This document shows, in pieces, positions 16,611-24,986 of a stretch of 32,720 bases of DNA. The position numbers and the translations under genes were made by a program. Numbering within the stretch: the stretch's first letter is position 1; every line of letters begins with the position of its first letter. The stretch lies in contig JAKPUX010000360.1 in NCBI GenBank assembly GCA_029554865.1, positions 1 to 32,720 of the forward strand, given 5' to 3'. The DNA is from a bacterium. GTDB taxonomy: Bacteria > Zhuqueibacterota > Zhuqueibacteria > Residuimicrobiales > Residuimicrobiaceae. Below the pieces are notes generated by a model that was given only the letters and a program-made list of their open reading frames with translations, was not told the DNA's origin and did not search any database.

Positions 16611-18470
16611 TTATTTAAGGAGCAAGAGCTTCCGTATGCTTTTGCCCGATTCCGTGATCAGCAGGCCGTAATAGAGGCCGCTGCCCGCAGCCTGCGCTTG
16701 CCAGGTCACCTCGTGGACGCCCGCGTCATGGCGGCCGCGGGCCAGAACAGCGACCTCGCGCCCGCGCATATCATGAATGCGCAGCTCCACCATCGCGGAC
16801 TGCACCAGGGTGAAGCGAATGCGCGTTGCGGCGTTGAAGGGATTGGGATAGTTCTCCAGCAGTATTGAGCTCGCGGCGGGGAGCACCTGCTCAGGCTGCC
16901 GCGCGACCAAGGCCGGCATTCCGAGGGGGCGCCGGCTGCGGATCAGCATTATGGCATCGGCGAAAAGCACGGCATTGGCCTCGATGCCGGCGTTGCTCAG
17001 GCGCACCACGCGCTGGCCTACTCCCTGGCGAAAGAAATAATCACCCAGTTTGAACCAGCGCGCTTGCCCTGACAGGGCCTGATTCACATACACAGTATCG
17101 CTCCCCGCGGCATGGCGGATCTCGTAGGGCGCCCGCTGGCTCGCCGAAAACTGGTAGATGTTGAAGGTATACAGTTCATACCAGCCGGTCTCGGCGATAT
17201 CGGCCGTATATTCGATCCAGCGCTCTTCTCCGGCCCTGCAGTAGAGGCATCCCTCCTTGAAACCGCGCAGTGTCGTATAGGGGGTCCAGCCCTCCGAGCG
17301 GCTCGCGCCGGCTTCCTCCTCATTGATCACCCGGGCGGGGAGACGCCACTCGCGCGGCCGTCCGGGGACGGCGGCGGGCTGCTGATAGACCTCATCCCGA
17401 AGATAGGGCAGATCGTCGGCCAGGGTGTTATAGTACCAGATCACATGGCCCTGCAGATTCCGCGCCCGCGTCGTCCGGATCATGGCGGCGATCTCGGTGG
17501 CGGGGACGATGATTTCGTTGGCGATGGAACAGAGGCCGGGAAAGAACCTCTCGCGCGCGGTGATATAGCTCAGCTGCCGGTCGAGTTCCGCGGCATAGAC
17601 CGCATTGGTCGGCCAGTAGAGCTGGGTGCTGACCACATCCAGATGGCCCTCATTGATCCAGGGCCGCCAGTCCTGACAAAAGTTGTCATAACCGTAGCTG
17701 TAGGAGATCGGGGCGTTGCTGATGAGGAGATCGGGATGAACCGCCTTGATCGAGTCGTGGAAGGCGGCGACGAAATCGGTCAATTTCTGCGCCCGCCACG
17801 CCATCCAGCTGCGGTCGCCCGGCGCCGCCGGCGGCGCGGCGCCGCCATGGTCCGCCTGATAGGCTGCGACGGTGGCCGGATCGTAACCGCAGTCCAGTTC
17901 CGGATAGCGGATGCGATCCAGCTCGATTCCATCGACATCATAGTTCGCCGCCACCTCCTGGCACAGGTCGATGAGGAACTGCTGGGCTTGAGGATGAAGA
18001 TGGCTGAGCCACTTCCAGCGCAGGCTGCCGTTGAAGAGGACGGAGCCATCGCGGTGTTGCGCAAACCACTCCGGCCGTGCCCGATAAAGGTCGTCGTTCT
18101 GATCGTGACAGGCGCAAAATCCGTATTCGAACCAGGCCTCCACATGCAGCCCTGCCCGGTGGCCCTCGGCGATCATGTCGGCCAGCACATCCCTGCCGTT
18201 CTCAAGTCGCGGATCGGTCCACTGGCCAGTCAGATCATAAAAGGTTCGGCTGCGGAAATAGGGATAGCCATAGCGCCAGACATCAACATAGACCGTATTG
18301 AGATTATGGGCGGCGATGTCCTCCATCATTGCCGCTATGGCATTCTTGGTCGGGGGATTGGCGCCCCCCCAGGCGATCCACACCCCGCGCAGTTCCTCCT
18401 GAGCGCCGGCCATGCCGGCGGCCGACAGGAGCAGCAGGAGCCAAATGTTCCGTATCCGCAAAAGTGGCAT
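16611..18470 (-). CDS. T9SS-secreted GHL10-type glycosidase with golvesin-C-like module
   Basis: 619 residues. A signal peptide (residues 1-23, ending AGMAGA) precedes a GHL10 domain (~25-390): 'ELRGVWIAWGGANPP', 'LNTVYVDVWRYGYPYF', 'AGLHVEAWFEYGF', 'LHPQAQQFLIDLC', 'YDVDGIELDRIRYP' and 'VVSTQLYWPT'. Residues ~395-515 look like a golvesin C-terminal-like module ('GWYELYTFNIY', 'DTVYVNQALSGQARWFKLGD', 'NAVLFADAIMLI'). The end is a T9SS tail, 'LLENYPNPFNAATRIRF' to 'RKLLLLK'. It is thus expected on the cell surface, the counterpart of the tail-less GHL10 protein at 719. Start ATG has AAGGAGA upstream. It begins 7 bases after the previous gene ends. Substrate is unknown; glycan-strand cleavage is inferred from DigH. 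Confidence 0.88.
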   Translation of the reverse strand: MPLLRIRNIWLLLLLSAAGMAGAQEELRGVWIAWGGANPPTKNAIAAMMEDIAAHNLNTVYVDVWRYGYPYFRSRTFYDLTGQWTDPRLENGRDVLADMIAEGHRAGLHVEAWFEYGFCACHDQNDDLYRARPEWFAQHRDGSVLFNGSLRWKWLSHLHPQAQQFLIDLCQEVAANYDVDGIELDRIRYPELDCGYDPATVAAYQADHGGAAPPAAPGDRSWMAWRAQKLTDFVAAFHDSIKAVHPDLLISNAPISYSYGYDNFCQDWRPWINEGHLDVVSTQLYWPTNAVYAAELDRQLSYITARERFFPGLCSIANEIIVPATEIAAMIRTTRARNLQGHVIWYYNTLADDLPYLRDEVYQQPAAVPGRPREWRLPARVINEEEAGASRSEGWTPYTTLRGFKEGCLYCRAGEERWIEYTADIAETGWYELYTFNIYQFSASQRAPYEIRHAAGSDTVYVNQALSGQARWFKLGDYFFRQGVGQRVVRLSNAGIEANAVLFADAIMLIRSRRPLGMPALVARQPEQVLPAASSILLENYPNPFNAATRIRFTLVQSAMVELRIHDMRGREVAVLARGRHDAGVHEVTWQAQAAGSGLYYGLLITESGKSIRKLLLLK

Positions 18471-18477
18471 TCTCCTT

Positions 18478-20427
18478 CTACTTGAGCAGGACCAGCTTGC
18501 GCATGAGGCTGCCCTCCTCCGTCACCAGGCGGAGGTGATAGAGGCCGCTGCTCAGACCGCTGCCATCATAAAGGATGGCATACCGCCCGGCCTCGCGCAG
18601 CCCGTCCACCAGGGTTGCGGCCTTGCGCCCGGTGATGTCATATAGCTCGAGCCGCACCCGGCCCTTGCGCCCCAGCTCAAAGGCGATGGTAGTGGCCGCG
18701 TTAAAGGGATTGGGATAATTCTGCAGCAGTCTAAAGTGCGCGGGCTGAGCTTCGGCTAAACCGTCGACCCCGCTCGCGCCGGAGGAGCGGACCTCGACCG
18801 CACCCGGGTCGACGGGGAAAAGGCCGCTGCCCAGTTCGTTGACGTAATAATAACGGTTGAATGTGGGCGCGCTGCCGGCGGGATTATCGACAGGGAAGGC
18901 CGCCAAAACCTGGCCGCTGCTCCCCTTCTCCGCCACATAGGCCATCATCGCCAGCCGGTTGGCCGAAGCGCCGATGCCCGGTTCGTTCTTGATCGCCGAG
19001 AGCTCGGCGAAATCGGCCACCGCATAGGCCAGGGCGCCCTGTCCCGCCAGATTGCCGTCGAATGCCGTTGCACTCCAGGCCGACCCCTTCCATTTGTAAA
19101 TGCTTCCGACCATAAAATCGGCTGCATTCCAGGATTCCACCTCATAGACGACGTCCGCTCTGAATGGCAGCGCCTTGACGCCGCCGGCAGCCGTGGGCGG
19201 CACCGTCGAGCCGTTGAGGCCCTCGGGATCGAGATCGAAAGCCCAGTAGAGCCGGTTTTTTCCGGCCGGTTCGATCAGGGCAGCTCCGGTGAGCCCCAGA
19301 AAGAGCTTGCCCTCGGACCAGGTGAAATAGAGAGTATGGAGAGCCCCCTTGCCGACGCAGTCTGTAGGAAAAAAGTCGTTCAGTCCGTCAATGCTGACGG
19401 TCAGGGCGCTGTCACGGGGCGTACTGGTCTTGAGCATCTTGTCAAAACTGATCGAGGCGATGCTGTTCATGCCCACCAGGGTCACCAGAGCGTTGCGTCT
19501 GCTGTCGTAGCTGCTCAGGCCGGTGGCGTTGGCGTTGCTCCCTTTGGTGCCCGGGGCGTAGATCGATGCCAGCGAGTCGGAGTTGGCTCCTGAATAATCA
19601 AAGGTGACCGTGCCCAGCTCATCCTCGAAATATTTTACCGTGCGGAAATTGGCCGAGTAGCCGTTGGCGACGACGATATACTTGAAGAGGCCGAGCTGCA
19701 GGTGGGTGACGCCCGAGGTGCCGCCGGGCGAGGCCAGGGTGTCAGGACAGGTGGCGATGATGGTGCCATCCGCAGTGATCAGGGTCGGGGGAAAGAGCGG
19801 CCCGGCGGAATTGATCCACAGCTTGCCGCCCGGAGCGACCGGCGAGATGCCGTGGCGCGCACCGCCCGGCACCGGCAGGTTGACGTAGCGGTCAAAAATC
19901 AGGCTTGATCCCCCCGTGTCCTTGAGCACCGCAATGCGGGGGTTGTCCTGACCGGAGCTGTAGAGATATTTGCCGGCGCCGTGTCCGGCCGCTGCAAACG
20001 AATCGCCAAAACGGCCGTTCTCGAGGGCATCCTCAAAGACCAGCTCCGGGGCAGCGGTTTCGCCAGCATAGCGGTAGACCTTGAACTTTGAACCGGGGCT
20101 GTAGACCGGCGCGGAGAGATTGCAGACGTAAAGCGTGCCATCGTCGGCGCGGGCGATGAGGTTGATGGCGTAGGTGCCGCCGCCGATGCCGGCGCTGTTC
20201 ATCTCGCCCAGGGAATCCCCGCTGGCGGCATCGAGGATGTAAATGTGCACCCCGCCCTTGCGGGTGACCACCAGTACATGATCGGTATCGGGATTGTAGA
20301 CCAGGCCGCGGCAGATGTCGTTGGCCGGGTCGCTGAACTTGTTGGTCTTCCAGAGCAGGGGATACTCGGCCTGGAGCAGACCTGCAGCAGCAAAAATGAG
20401 CAGGGAAATCAGTAACAACCGTTTCAT
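18478..20427 (-). CDS. T9SS-secreted DUF4623-like propeller protein
   Basis: 649 residues. Signal peptide MKRLLLISLLIFAAAGLLQA; start supported by GGAGGTTGGC upstream of the ATG at 20427. The N-terminal ~330 residues match the repeat unit of the giant protein at 12122: 'RGLVYNPDTDHVLVVTRKGG', 'GEMNSAGIGGGTYAIN', 'DDGTLYVCNL', 'FGDSFAAAGHG' and 'IASISFDKM'. The middle (~340-540) looks like a second beta-rich domain ('GLNDFFPTDCVGKG', 'LYFTWSEGKLFLGLTGAAL') of the kind found in extracellular binding modules. The tail 'QNYPNPFNAATTIAF' to 'MRKLVLLK' is a T9SS sorting domain. I recognise no catalytic site. It appears to be a single-unit paralogue of the giant protein two genes downstream. Confidence 0.85.
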   Translation of the reverse strand: MKRLLLISLLIFAAAGLLQAEYPLLWKTNKFSDPANDICRGLVYNPDTDHVLVVTRKGGVHIYILDAASGDSLGEMNSAGIGGGTYAINLIARADDGTLYVCNLSAPVYSPGSKFKVYRYAGETAAPELVFEDALENGRFGDSFAAAGHGAGKYLYSSGQDNPRIAVLKDTGGSSLIFDRYVNLPVPGGARHGISPVAPGGKLWINSAGPLFPPTLITADGTIIATCPDTLASPGGTSGVTHLQLGLFKYIVVANGYSANFRTVKYFEDELGTVTFDYSGANSDSLASIYAPGTKGSNANATGLSSYDSRRNALVTLVGMNSIASISFDKMLKTSTPRDSALTVSIDGLNDFFPTDCVGKGALHTLYFTWSEGKLFLGLTGAALIEPAGKNRLYWAFDLDPEGLNGSTVPPTAAGGVKALPFRADVVYEVESWNAADFMVGSIYKWKGSAWSATAFDGNLAGQGALAYAVADFAELSAIKNEPGIGASANRLAMMAYVAEKGSSGQVLAAFPVDNPAGSAPTFNRYYYVNELGSGLFPVDPGAVEVRSSGASGVDGLAEAQPAHFRLLQNYPNPFNAATTIAFELGRKGRVRLELYDITGRKAATLVDGLREAGRYAILYDGSGLSSGLYHLRLVTEEGSLMRKLVLLK

Positions 20428-20460
20428 GCCAACCTCCGATGATCAGGATCGGTTAAATTG

Positions 20461-21093
20461 CTAAAAATAATAGCGCAAGCCCAGGCCCGCGTTCAGGCTC
20501 TGAAAGCCGGAGACCCCCTCCAGCTCGATGTGGGGCTGCATGGTCGGATAGAGATCGCCGATCACCAGCCGGTAATGGGCAAAAAGATCCAGGCTGAGCG
20601 AGGAAGAAATCATAAACTCCATGCCCGCTCCCAGACGAAAGGACCAGTTGTACTCCTGCAGCACCTTTTCGTCGATATGCGGCAGGTCGATGGCCGGATC
20701 GGCCTCCACCTCACCGCGAACCCCTTTCCAGTGCAGCACGCCGGCGCCAAAATGGAGATAGGGGTGCAGCATGCTCACCGGTGCAAGTCTGTAGCGGCCG
20801 GAAAAGAGCAGCGCCGTATGCTCAAGGGAGAGTTCCAGCCTCCCCTCCGGATATCCCGTCAGGTTTTCGCGGCTGAAGGAGCTGTATTCGAGCAGCCCCT
20901 CGAGAAACCAGCAGCGGTTGTACTGCTGGCCGGCGGTGATGGCATAATTGGCGGCGGGTTTGAACCACTGCGTCAGCGCTCCCGCCGGCGCCGAATAGAT
21001 CCCCTGCACCGCGGCGCCCCACCTCCCCTGCTCCACCGCCGCCGCCGGCACGGCGGTCGCTGCAAAACAAATCAGGAAAAGATAGCGTTTCAT
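20461..21093 (-). CDS. Small outer-membrane beta-barrel protein
   Basis: 210 residues. Signal peptide MKRYLFLICFAATAVPAAA, then alternating hydrophobic/polar strands ('LEGLLEYSSFS', 'LELSLEHTALLFSGRYRL', 'PYLHFGAGVLHWKG', 'FRLGAGMEFMISSSLSLDLF') and a last strand 'LGLRYYF' ending in Phe, the signal read by the BAM machinery. It fits the OMP_b-brl class with about eight strands. It lies 33 bases before the propeller gene and 13 bases after another barrel gene. No specific role can be given; a structural or pore function for the surface complex is likely. Confidence 0.8.
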   Translation of the reverse strand: MKRYLFLICFAATAVPAAAVEQGRWGAAVQGIYSAPAGALTQWFKPAANYAITAGQQYNRCWFLEGLLEYSSFSRENLTGYPEGRLELSLEHTALLFSGRYRLAPVSMLHPYLHFGAGVLHWKGVRGEVEADPAIDLPHIDEKVLQEYNWSFRLGAGMEFMISSSLSLDLFAHYRLVIGDLYPTMQPHIELEGVSGFQSLNAGLGLRYYF

Positions 21094-21106
21094 GTCTGGT
21101 CGCGTC

Positions 21107-21925
21107 TCAATATTTGAAGGTTAGGCCCAGGGTCAGCAGCAGCTTCGACTTGAAGGGAAACCACTGCGCGCTGTCCGAGGAGATGTTGAACAGATTTTCT
21201 AGTCCCGCGATGGCCTCCCGGCCGGGATAATAAACGTAATGCGCCGTGCCATCCAGATCGACGGAGGTGGAGAGCGTGTAGCGAAGGCCGAGCGTGGGCA
21301 TGATAAAGAGGCGTTTGCCCTGCTTGGGCGGGGCAAAATGGAGCACATCGAGGGGGTACTCGTAATCGAGGCCCGCCCGCAGGGTGTCGAGATCGAAACG
21401 TTTGATCCAGTGCTCCTCCATCTCCAGCTGGCGTTTGTAGAGGTCCAGCCCGCCGCTGAGGCCCAGATAGGGCGTGAACCCGGCTCCGAGGGGTATCTCC
21501 CAGGTGAGCCCCAGGGAGAAGCGCAGTTCATTCATCTTCTGGGTGGGCTCAAAGACCGCCGAATAGATGCTGTCAGTGCTGGTGTAGACGAGTTCCTGAT
21601 TGATGCGGGTCAGATTGGCTCCGGGCAGGAAGGGGATGTAGGTCTTTTCCCAGTAATCCCACTGCCATTCGTCGAGCACGCCGGCCTGCTCCAGTCCGGC
21701 CACCTCATAGTGCAGCGCGGCTCGCAGGCGCACCCCTGGCCACAGCCGGGTGCTCAGCTCCGCGCCCGCGCCGTATCCGGAACCCGCTTCGATCCGTCCC
21801 TTGTCGACAAGCTGCTGCACGGATCCGAAAAGCCGGGTCTGGATGGGCCGCTCCTGAGCGTGCGCAGCGGCGGCGGGCAGAATGATTAGCGCCAGAAAGA
21901 AGGCCTTGTTCAGGATTGAGCGCAT
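21107..21925 (-). CDS. Outer-membrane beta-barrel protein
   Basis: 272 residues. Signal peptide MRSILNKAFFLALIILPAAAAHA, followed by beta-strand pattern: 'LSTRLWPGVRLRAALHYEVA', 'LRFSLGLTWEIPLGAGF', 'PYLGLSGGLDLYK', 'RLFIMPTLGLRYTLSTSVDL' and a C-terminal strand 'LLLTLGLTFKY' ending in an aromatic residue. This is consistent with an outer-membrane barrel of perhaps 10-12 strands. The start is 3 bases before the end of the PorV-like gene, so the two are probably translated together. It is not obviously a duplicate of the neighbour at 20461. Function unknown. Confidence 0.8.
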   Translation of the reverse strand: MRSILNKAFFLALIILPAAAAHAQERPIQTRLFGSVQQLVDKGRIEAGSGYGAGAELSTRLWPGVRLRAALHYEVAGLEQAGVLDEWQWDYWEKTYIPFLPGANLTRINQELVYTSTDSIYSAVFEPTQKMNELRFSLGLTWEIPLGAGFTPYLGLSGGLDLYKRQLEMEEHWIKRFDLDTLRAGLDYEYPLDVLHFAPPKQGKRLFIMPTLGLRYTLSTSVDLDGTAHYVYYPGREAIAGLENLFNISSDSAQWFPFKSKLLLTLGLTFKY

Positions 21926-21928
21926 GGT

Positions 21929-22897
21929 TCAAAACTCCATGACGAGGGTGTAACGTGCCGTGCCATCCAGGGTTTCATGCTCCATATAGGAAAAATCACA
22001 GCGCAACCGGCCCAGCGCCGTTTCGAGGCGCAAGCCGATGCCGCCGGTGAGGTTTTCATGATCATAGCCGTACTTGTAGCCCCCGCGCAGATAGAGGGCG
22101 CCGGCCAGCAGAGCCTCCAGGCCGGTGTGCAGCCTGCCATCGCCGTCGTTGGGCTGCACCGCCTCCAGCAGCAGGGTCAGACGGTTCGGACTCTCAAAAC
22201 CGCCCGCCAGGTCGGCGGAGAGGCCCATTTTGAGCTGCTGCGGCATCTTGAATTTTTCCCGGGCATATTTAGCCTCGAGGCCGAAATTCTGCAAAAAGGT
22301 GCCGATGCGCAGGCTGTGGTAGCCCGTCATAAAAACAAACCCGATGTCGGTCACCACGTTGTCGGCATGCCAGAGGTCGATCTCCTCGCGCACATAGTTC
22401 AGGGAAGCGCCGAAAGCGAAGCGGTCGGTGAGCTGGCGCGCGAAGGTGAGACCGAGGGCGTAGGCTCCGGCCGTATATTCACCGAGGCTGATGTAGGAGC
22501 CCGCCTGCGCGGCGGAGGGATTGATGGTCTTTTCCATGCGGCCAAAATCGAACCAGGTGGCGTGCAGCCCGAGGACCCCGATGCGGGCCATCTGCGCCGT
22601 AAGAGCGAAGGCCTGATGGCTGGTTTCGACGTACCAGCCGGCATGTGAGACCGACAGTCCATAGCGTTTGCTGCCCAGGGCGGTCAGGGCGGGATTGACA
22701 AAGAGGCCCTCCGCGCCGGCATCGGGCATGGTGATGCCGGTCTCGCCGAGGGCGGCAAATCGCGCCGAGGCCGGAATCTCGAGAAAGACGAAGCCCGAGG
22801 TGCCGGTCTTGTTGAACTCCTGCGCCATGCCCGCCGCTGCCCAGCCGAGCAGCAAGAGCATCCCGGCTAGAGCTGTTCTTTGGCCGATTATTTTCAT
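21929..22897 (-). CDS. PorV/PorQ-family outer-membrane protein
   Basis: 322 residues from the ATG at 22897, chosen because a good signal peptide (MKIIGQRTALAGMLLLLGWAAAGMAQ) starts there; a GTG at 22960 would add 21 charged residues before it. The mature N-terminus 'TGTSGFVFLEIPASARFAALGETGIT' with 'GLFVNPALTA' is the hallmark of PorV/PorQ/UPF0164 proteins, FadL-like barrels. In T9SS, PorV is the shuttle that carries cargo from the translocon to the PorU attachment complex. This one sits within a cargo operon, so it may be a dedicated paralogue rather than the housekeeping PorV. It ends 'YTLVMEF', a barrel terminus. Confidence 0.88.
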   Translation of the reverse strand: MKIIGQRTALAGMLLLLGWAAAGMAQEFNKTGTSGFVFLEIPASARFAALGETGITMPDAGAEGLFVNPALTALGSKRYGLSVSHAGWYVETSHQAFALTAQMARIGVLGLHATWFDFGRMEKTINPSAAQAGSYISLGEYTAGAYALGLTFARQLTDRFAFGASLNYVREEIDLWHADNVVTDIGFVFMTGYHSLRIGTFLQNFGLEAKYAREKFKMPQQLKMGLSADLAGGFESPNRLTLLLEAVQPNDGDGRLHTGLEALLAGALYLRGGYKYGYDHENLTGGIGLRLETALGRLRCDFSYMEHETLDGTARYTLVMEF

Positions 22898-22966
22898 TCT
22901 CAAAGGCCTGCGTTTAAATAAAATTGGCTCTCTATTTTCCACCTGGATGGGTCTCTTCACCGCGCC

Positions 22967-24976
22967 TCAGTTGACGATGGCGAATTTCCCGCTCTTGACC
23001 TCCCCGCGGTCATTGTGCACCCTGTAGAAATACATCCCGCTTTTGACATACTGGCCGTAATCGCTGATCTGGTTCCAGGTGGCGACGCCGGACTGGGGAT
23101 CGCTGTGCACGATCGTTTTGACCAGATCCCCGCGTACAGTATAGATCTCGATGGTGCACGCGGTGGAAAGGTTGACGAACTGGATAAGTTTGGCATCGCC
23201 GGCCAGCTCGAACCCGGAACTGCGGTAAAAGGGATTGGGCACGACCGTGACGCTGCTGAGGTCGGCCTCGGTCGGGGTCAGCGTAGTGTAAAAAGGCGTC
23301 GTTGTGCGATTGGCGAAAATCGAACTCTCAAGCGGGGGTACGGCAACGCCGGCATCGACAGCCCAGGCCGGATGGCCGGTGTCATAAGCGGTCACCGAAT
23401 AGTAAAAACCGTAGCCGAGGGGGACACCTTCGTCGATGAAGGTATATCGTCCCGAGGCGGGATTGTAGTAGCGGCTGTCACCGGCCTGAATGTCGGCGAT
23501 CTGCTGCCAGGGGCCGAAGGGATAGCGTCCGGAGCGGTAGATCCGGTAGCCGGCGAGGTCCACTACCTTCTGATGCGGATCCGGAACCGACTCGCTGCGG
23601 GCATCGAAGCTGATGACATTGCCCACCCGCGCCGGCTCGCGGTAGCTGGAGAGGGTGAAGGGGGGCGCCGGGGGCGGCATCGGCACGGTGTATTTGTGCT
23701 GATAGTTGAAGGCGATGCGCGCATTGAGATAGGCCGCGGCCGAATCGGCGGCGGCCTCGACCATCGCCCGGGTCACGCCCGGCTGCAGCGCCCGCTCATA
23801 GGGCATGCCGCCGACGAACTCGGCCATCACCACCCGAATCGAATCCCGTGCCGGGATGTTGAAAGGGCCGAGGGAATAGTTGGCGTAGAGCCGGCTGCTC
23901 CCCATGCGCGGGTCGGCGGGGTCGCGAAAAGCCTCCGAAAGCAGCATCGGGTCGGCCATGGCGGCATATTTGGCATCCAGGCCGGTCACCCCGAGAAAGG
24001 GCGCGGCATGATCGTTGGTCGCGGGAGCGGCCGACCAGACAAAATCGTTGATCCCCTCGACCCCGTTCGAATCGGGCGGCAGAGCGAGAAATTTCAGGCC
24101 CATCACCCCCGGGGCGACGAACTCGGGCTCGATGCGGTTGCGGTCGGCCACGGGATCATAGATGTAATGCTCGAAATAGTCGTACGACTCGTCGAATCCG
24201 GGTGTGGCGGCCAGATCCCCCGCCCGGCAAGTCAGCAGCTTCTCTTCCGGGTTCCAGCGCGAACGGGCATTGCGGGCCCCCGGGGGAAAATTGGGAAAGG
24301 TCAGATTCCAGCCGCGATGGTTGGGTGAAAGGGCATAGCTGAAGAGAAGCCAGACCCCGCGCAGGGGCTTGCGCCGCTGGGTGTTGGCGATGACGTATTC
24401 GATGATCAGATAATCCTCATCGGCCCGGGAACCCGACCACTGCCGCACCCGCCGCTTGATCTGGATGGGCAGATTCTGGTTGTCCCAGGGCTGGTACCAG
24501 GCGCCGTTCATCTCGAACTCGGTCTCCAGCACCACCTCCGCCTCGCGGGGATCGGCCGCCAGCCAATAATTCTCGCCCTGCTTCCAGCGCAGCTGGTGCC
24601 GCTTGACCAGATAGCGGAAGGCATCCCCCTTCCAGCCGACGTCGGTGCCGTGGTTGCTGAAATTGTCCCAGCCCCAGACCTCACCGCTGTCGTTGAGAGC
24701 GGTGATGAAAAAACCCCCGGCCACCAGGTAGCTGTTGCTGCCGCCGATGTTCTGCTTGATCTCCTCGCTGCTGAATCCGGGCCAATCCAGACCGGCGCTC
24801 TTGCGGGTCCAGTCGGCCATGGGCTCGCACTCCTGCGAAAAATAGAACGAGTGCCACAGCCGTCCGCGCCTCAGCTCGATGGTGTAATTCTGCTCCTGAC
24901 CGGCCGCCGGGATCAGGCCGGTCAAAAGAAAAAGCCCGATGGCACAACGGCTGAAGGAAATATTCTTTTTTTGCAT
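22967..24976 (-). CDS. T9SS-tailed surface protein with fibronectin-III-like domain, paired with the TonB receptor
   Basis: 669 residues. The ATG at 24976 has TAGGAAAG upstream and starts a signal peptide (MQKKNISFSRCAIGLFLLTG). The N-terminal ~430 residues are beta-rich and unassigned ('EVVLETEFEMNGAWYQPWDN', 'IIEYVIANTQRRKPLRGVWL'). Residues ~460-580 look like an FnIII/concanavalin-like adhesion domain ('VVDLAGYRIYRSGRYPFGPW', 'GYGFYYSVTAYDTGHP'). The C-terminus 'VTVVPNPFYRSSGFEL' to 'YFYRVHNDRGEVKSGKFAIV' is a variant T9SS-type tail. It follows the TonB receptor by 10 bases, the place a SusD lipoprotein holds in Bacteroidota, so I infer a ligand-capturing partner. No lipobox is seen. Confidence 0.8.
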   Translation of the reverse strand: MQKKNISFSRCAIGLFLLTGLIPAAGQEQNYTIELRRGRLWHSFYFSQECEPMADWTRKSAGLDWPGFSSEEIKQNIGGSNSYLVAGGFFITALNDSGEVWGWDNFSNHGTDVGWKGDAFRYLVKRHQLRWKQGENYWLAADPREAEVVLETEFEMNGAWYQPWDNQNLPIQIKRRVRQWSGSRADEDYLIIEYVIANTQRRKPLRGVWLLFSYALSPNHRGWNLTFPNFPPGARNARSRWNPEEKLLTCRAGDLAATPGFDESYDYFEHYIYDPVADRNRIEPEFVAPGVMGLKFLALPPDSNGVEGINDFVWSAAPATNDHAAPFLGVTGLDAKYAAMADPMLLSEAFRDPADPRMGSSRLYANYSLGPFNIPARDSIRVVMAEFVGGMPYERALQPGVTRAMVEAAADSAAAYLNARIAFNYQHKYTVPMPPPAPPFTLSSYREPARVGNVISFDARSESVPDPHQKVVDLAGYRIYRSGRYPFGPWQQIADIQAGDSRYYNPASGRYTFIDEGVPLGYGFYYSVTAYDTGHPAWAVDAGVAVPPLESSIFANRTTTPFYTTLTPTEADLSSVTVVPNPFYRSSGFELAGDAKLIQFVNLSTACTIEIYTVRGDLVKTIVHSDPQSGVATWNQISDYGQYVKSGMYFYRVHNDRGEVKSGKFAIVN

Positions 24977-24986
24977 GCGCGCTTTC

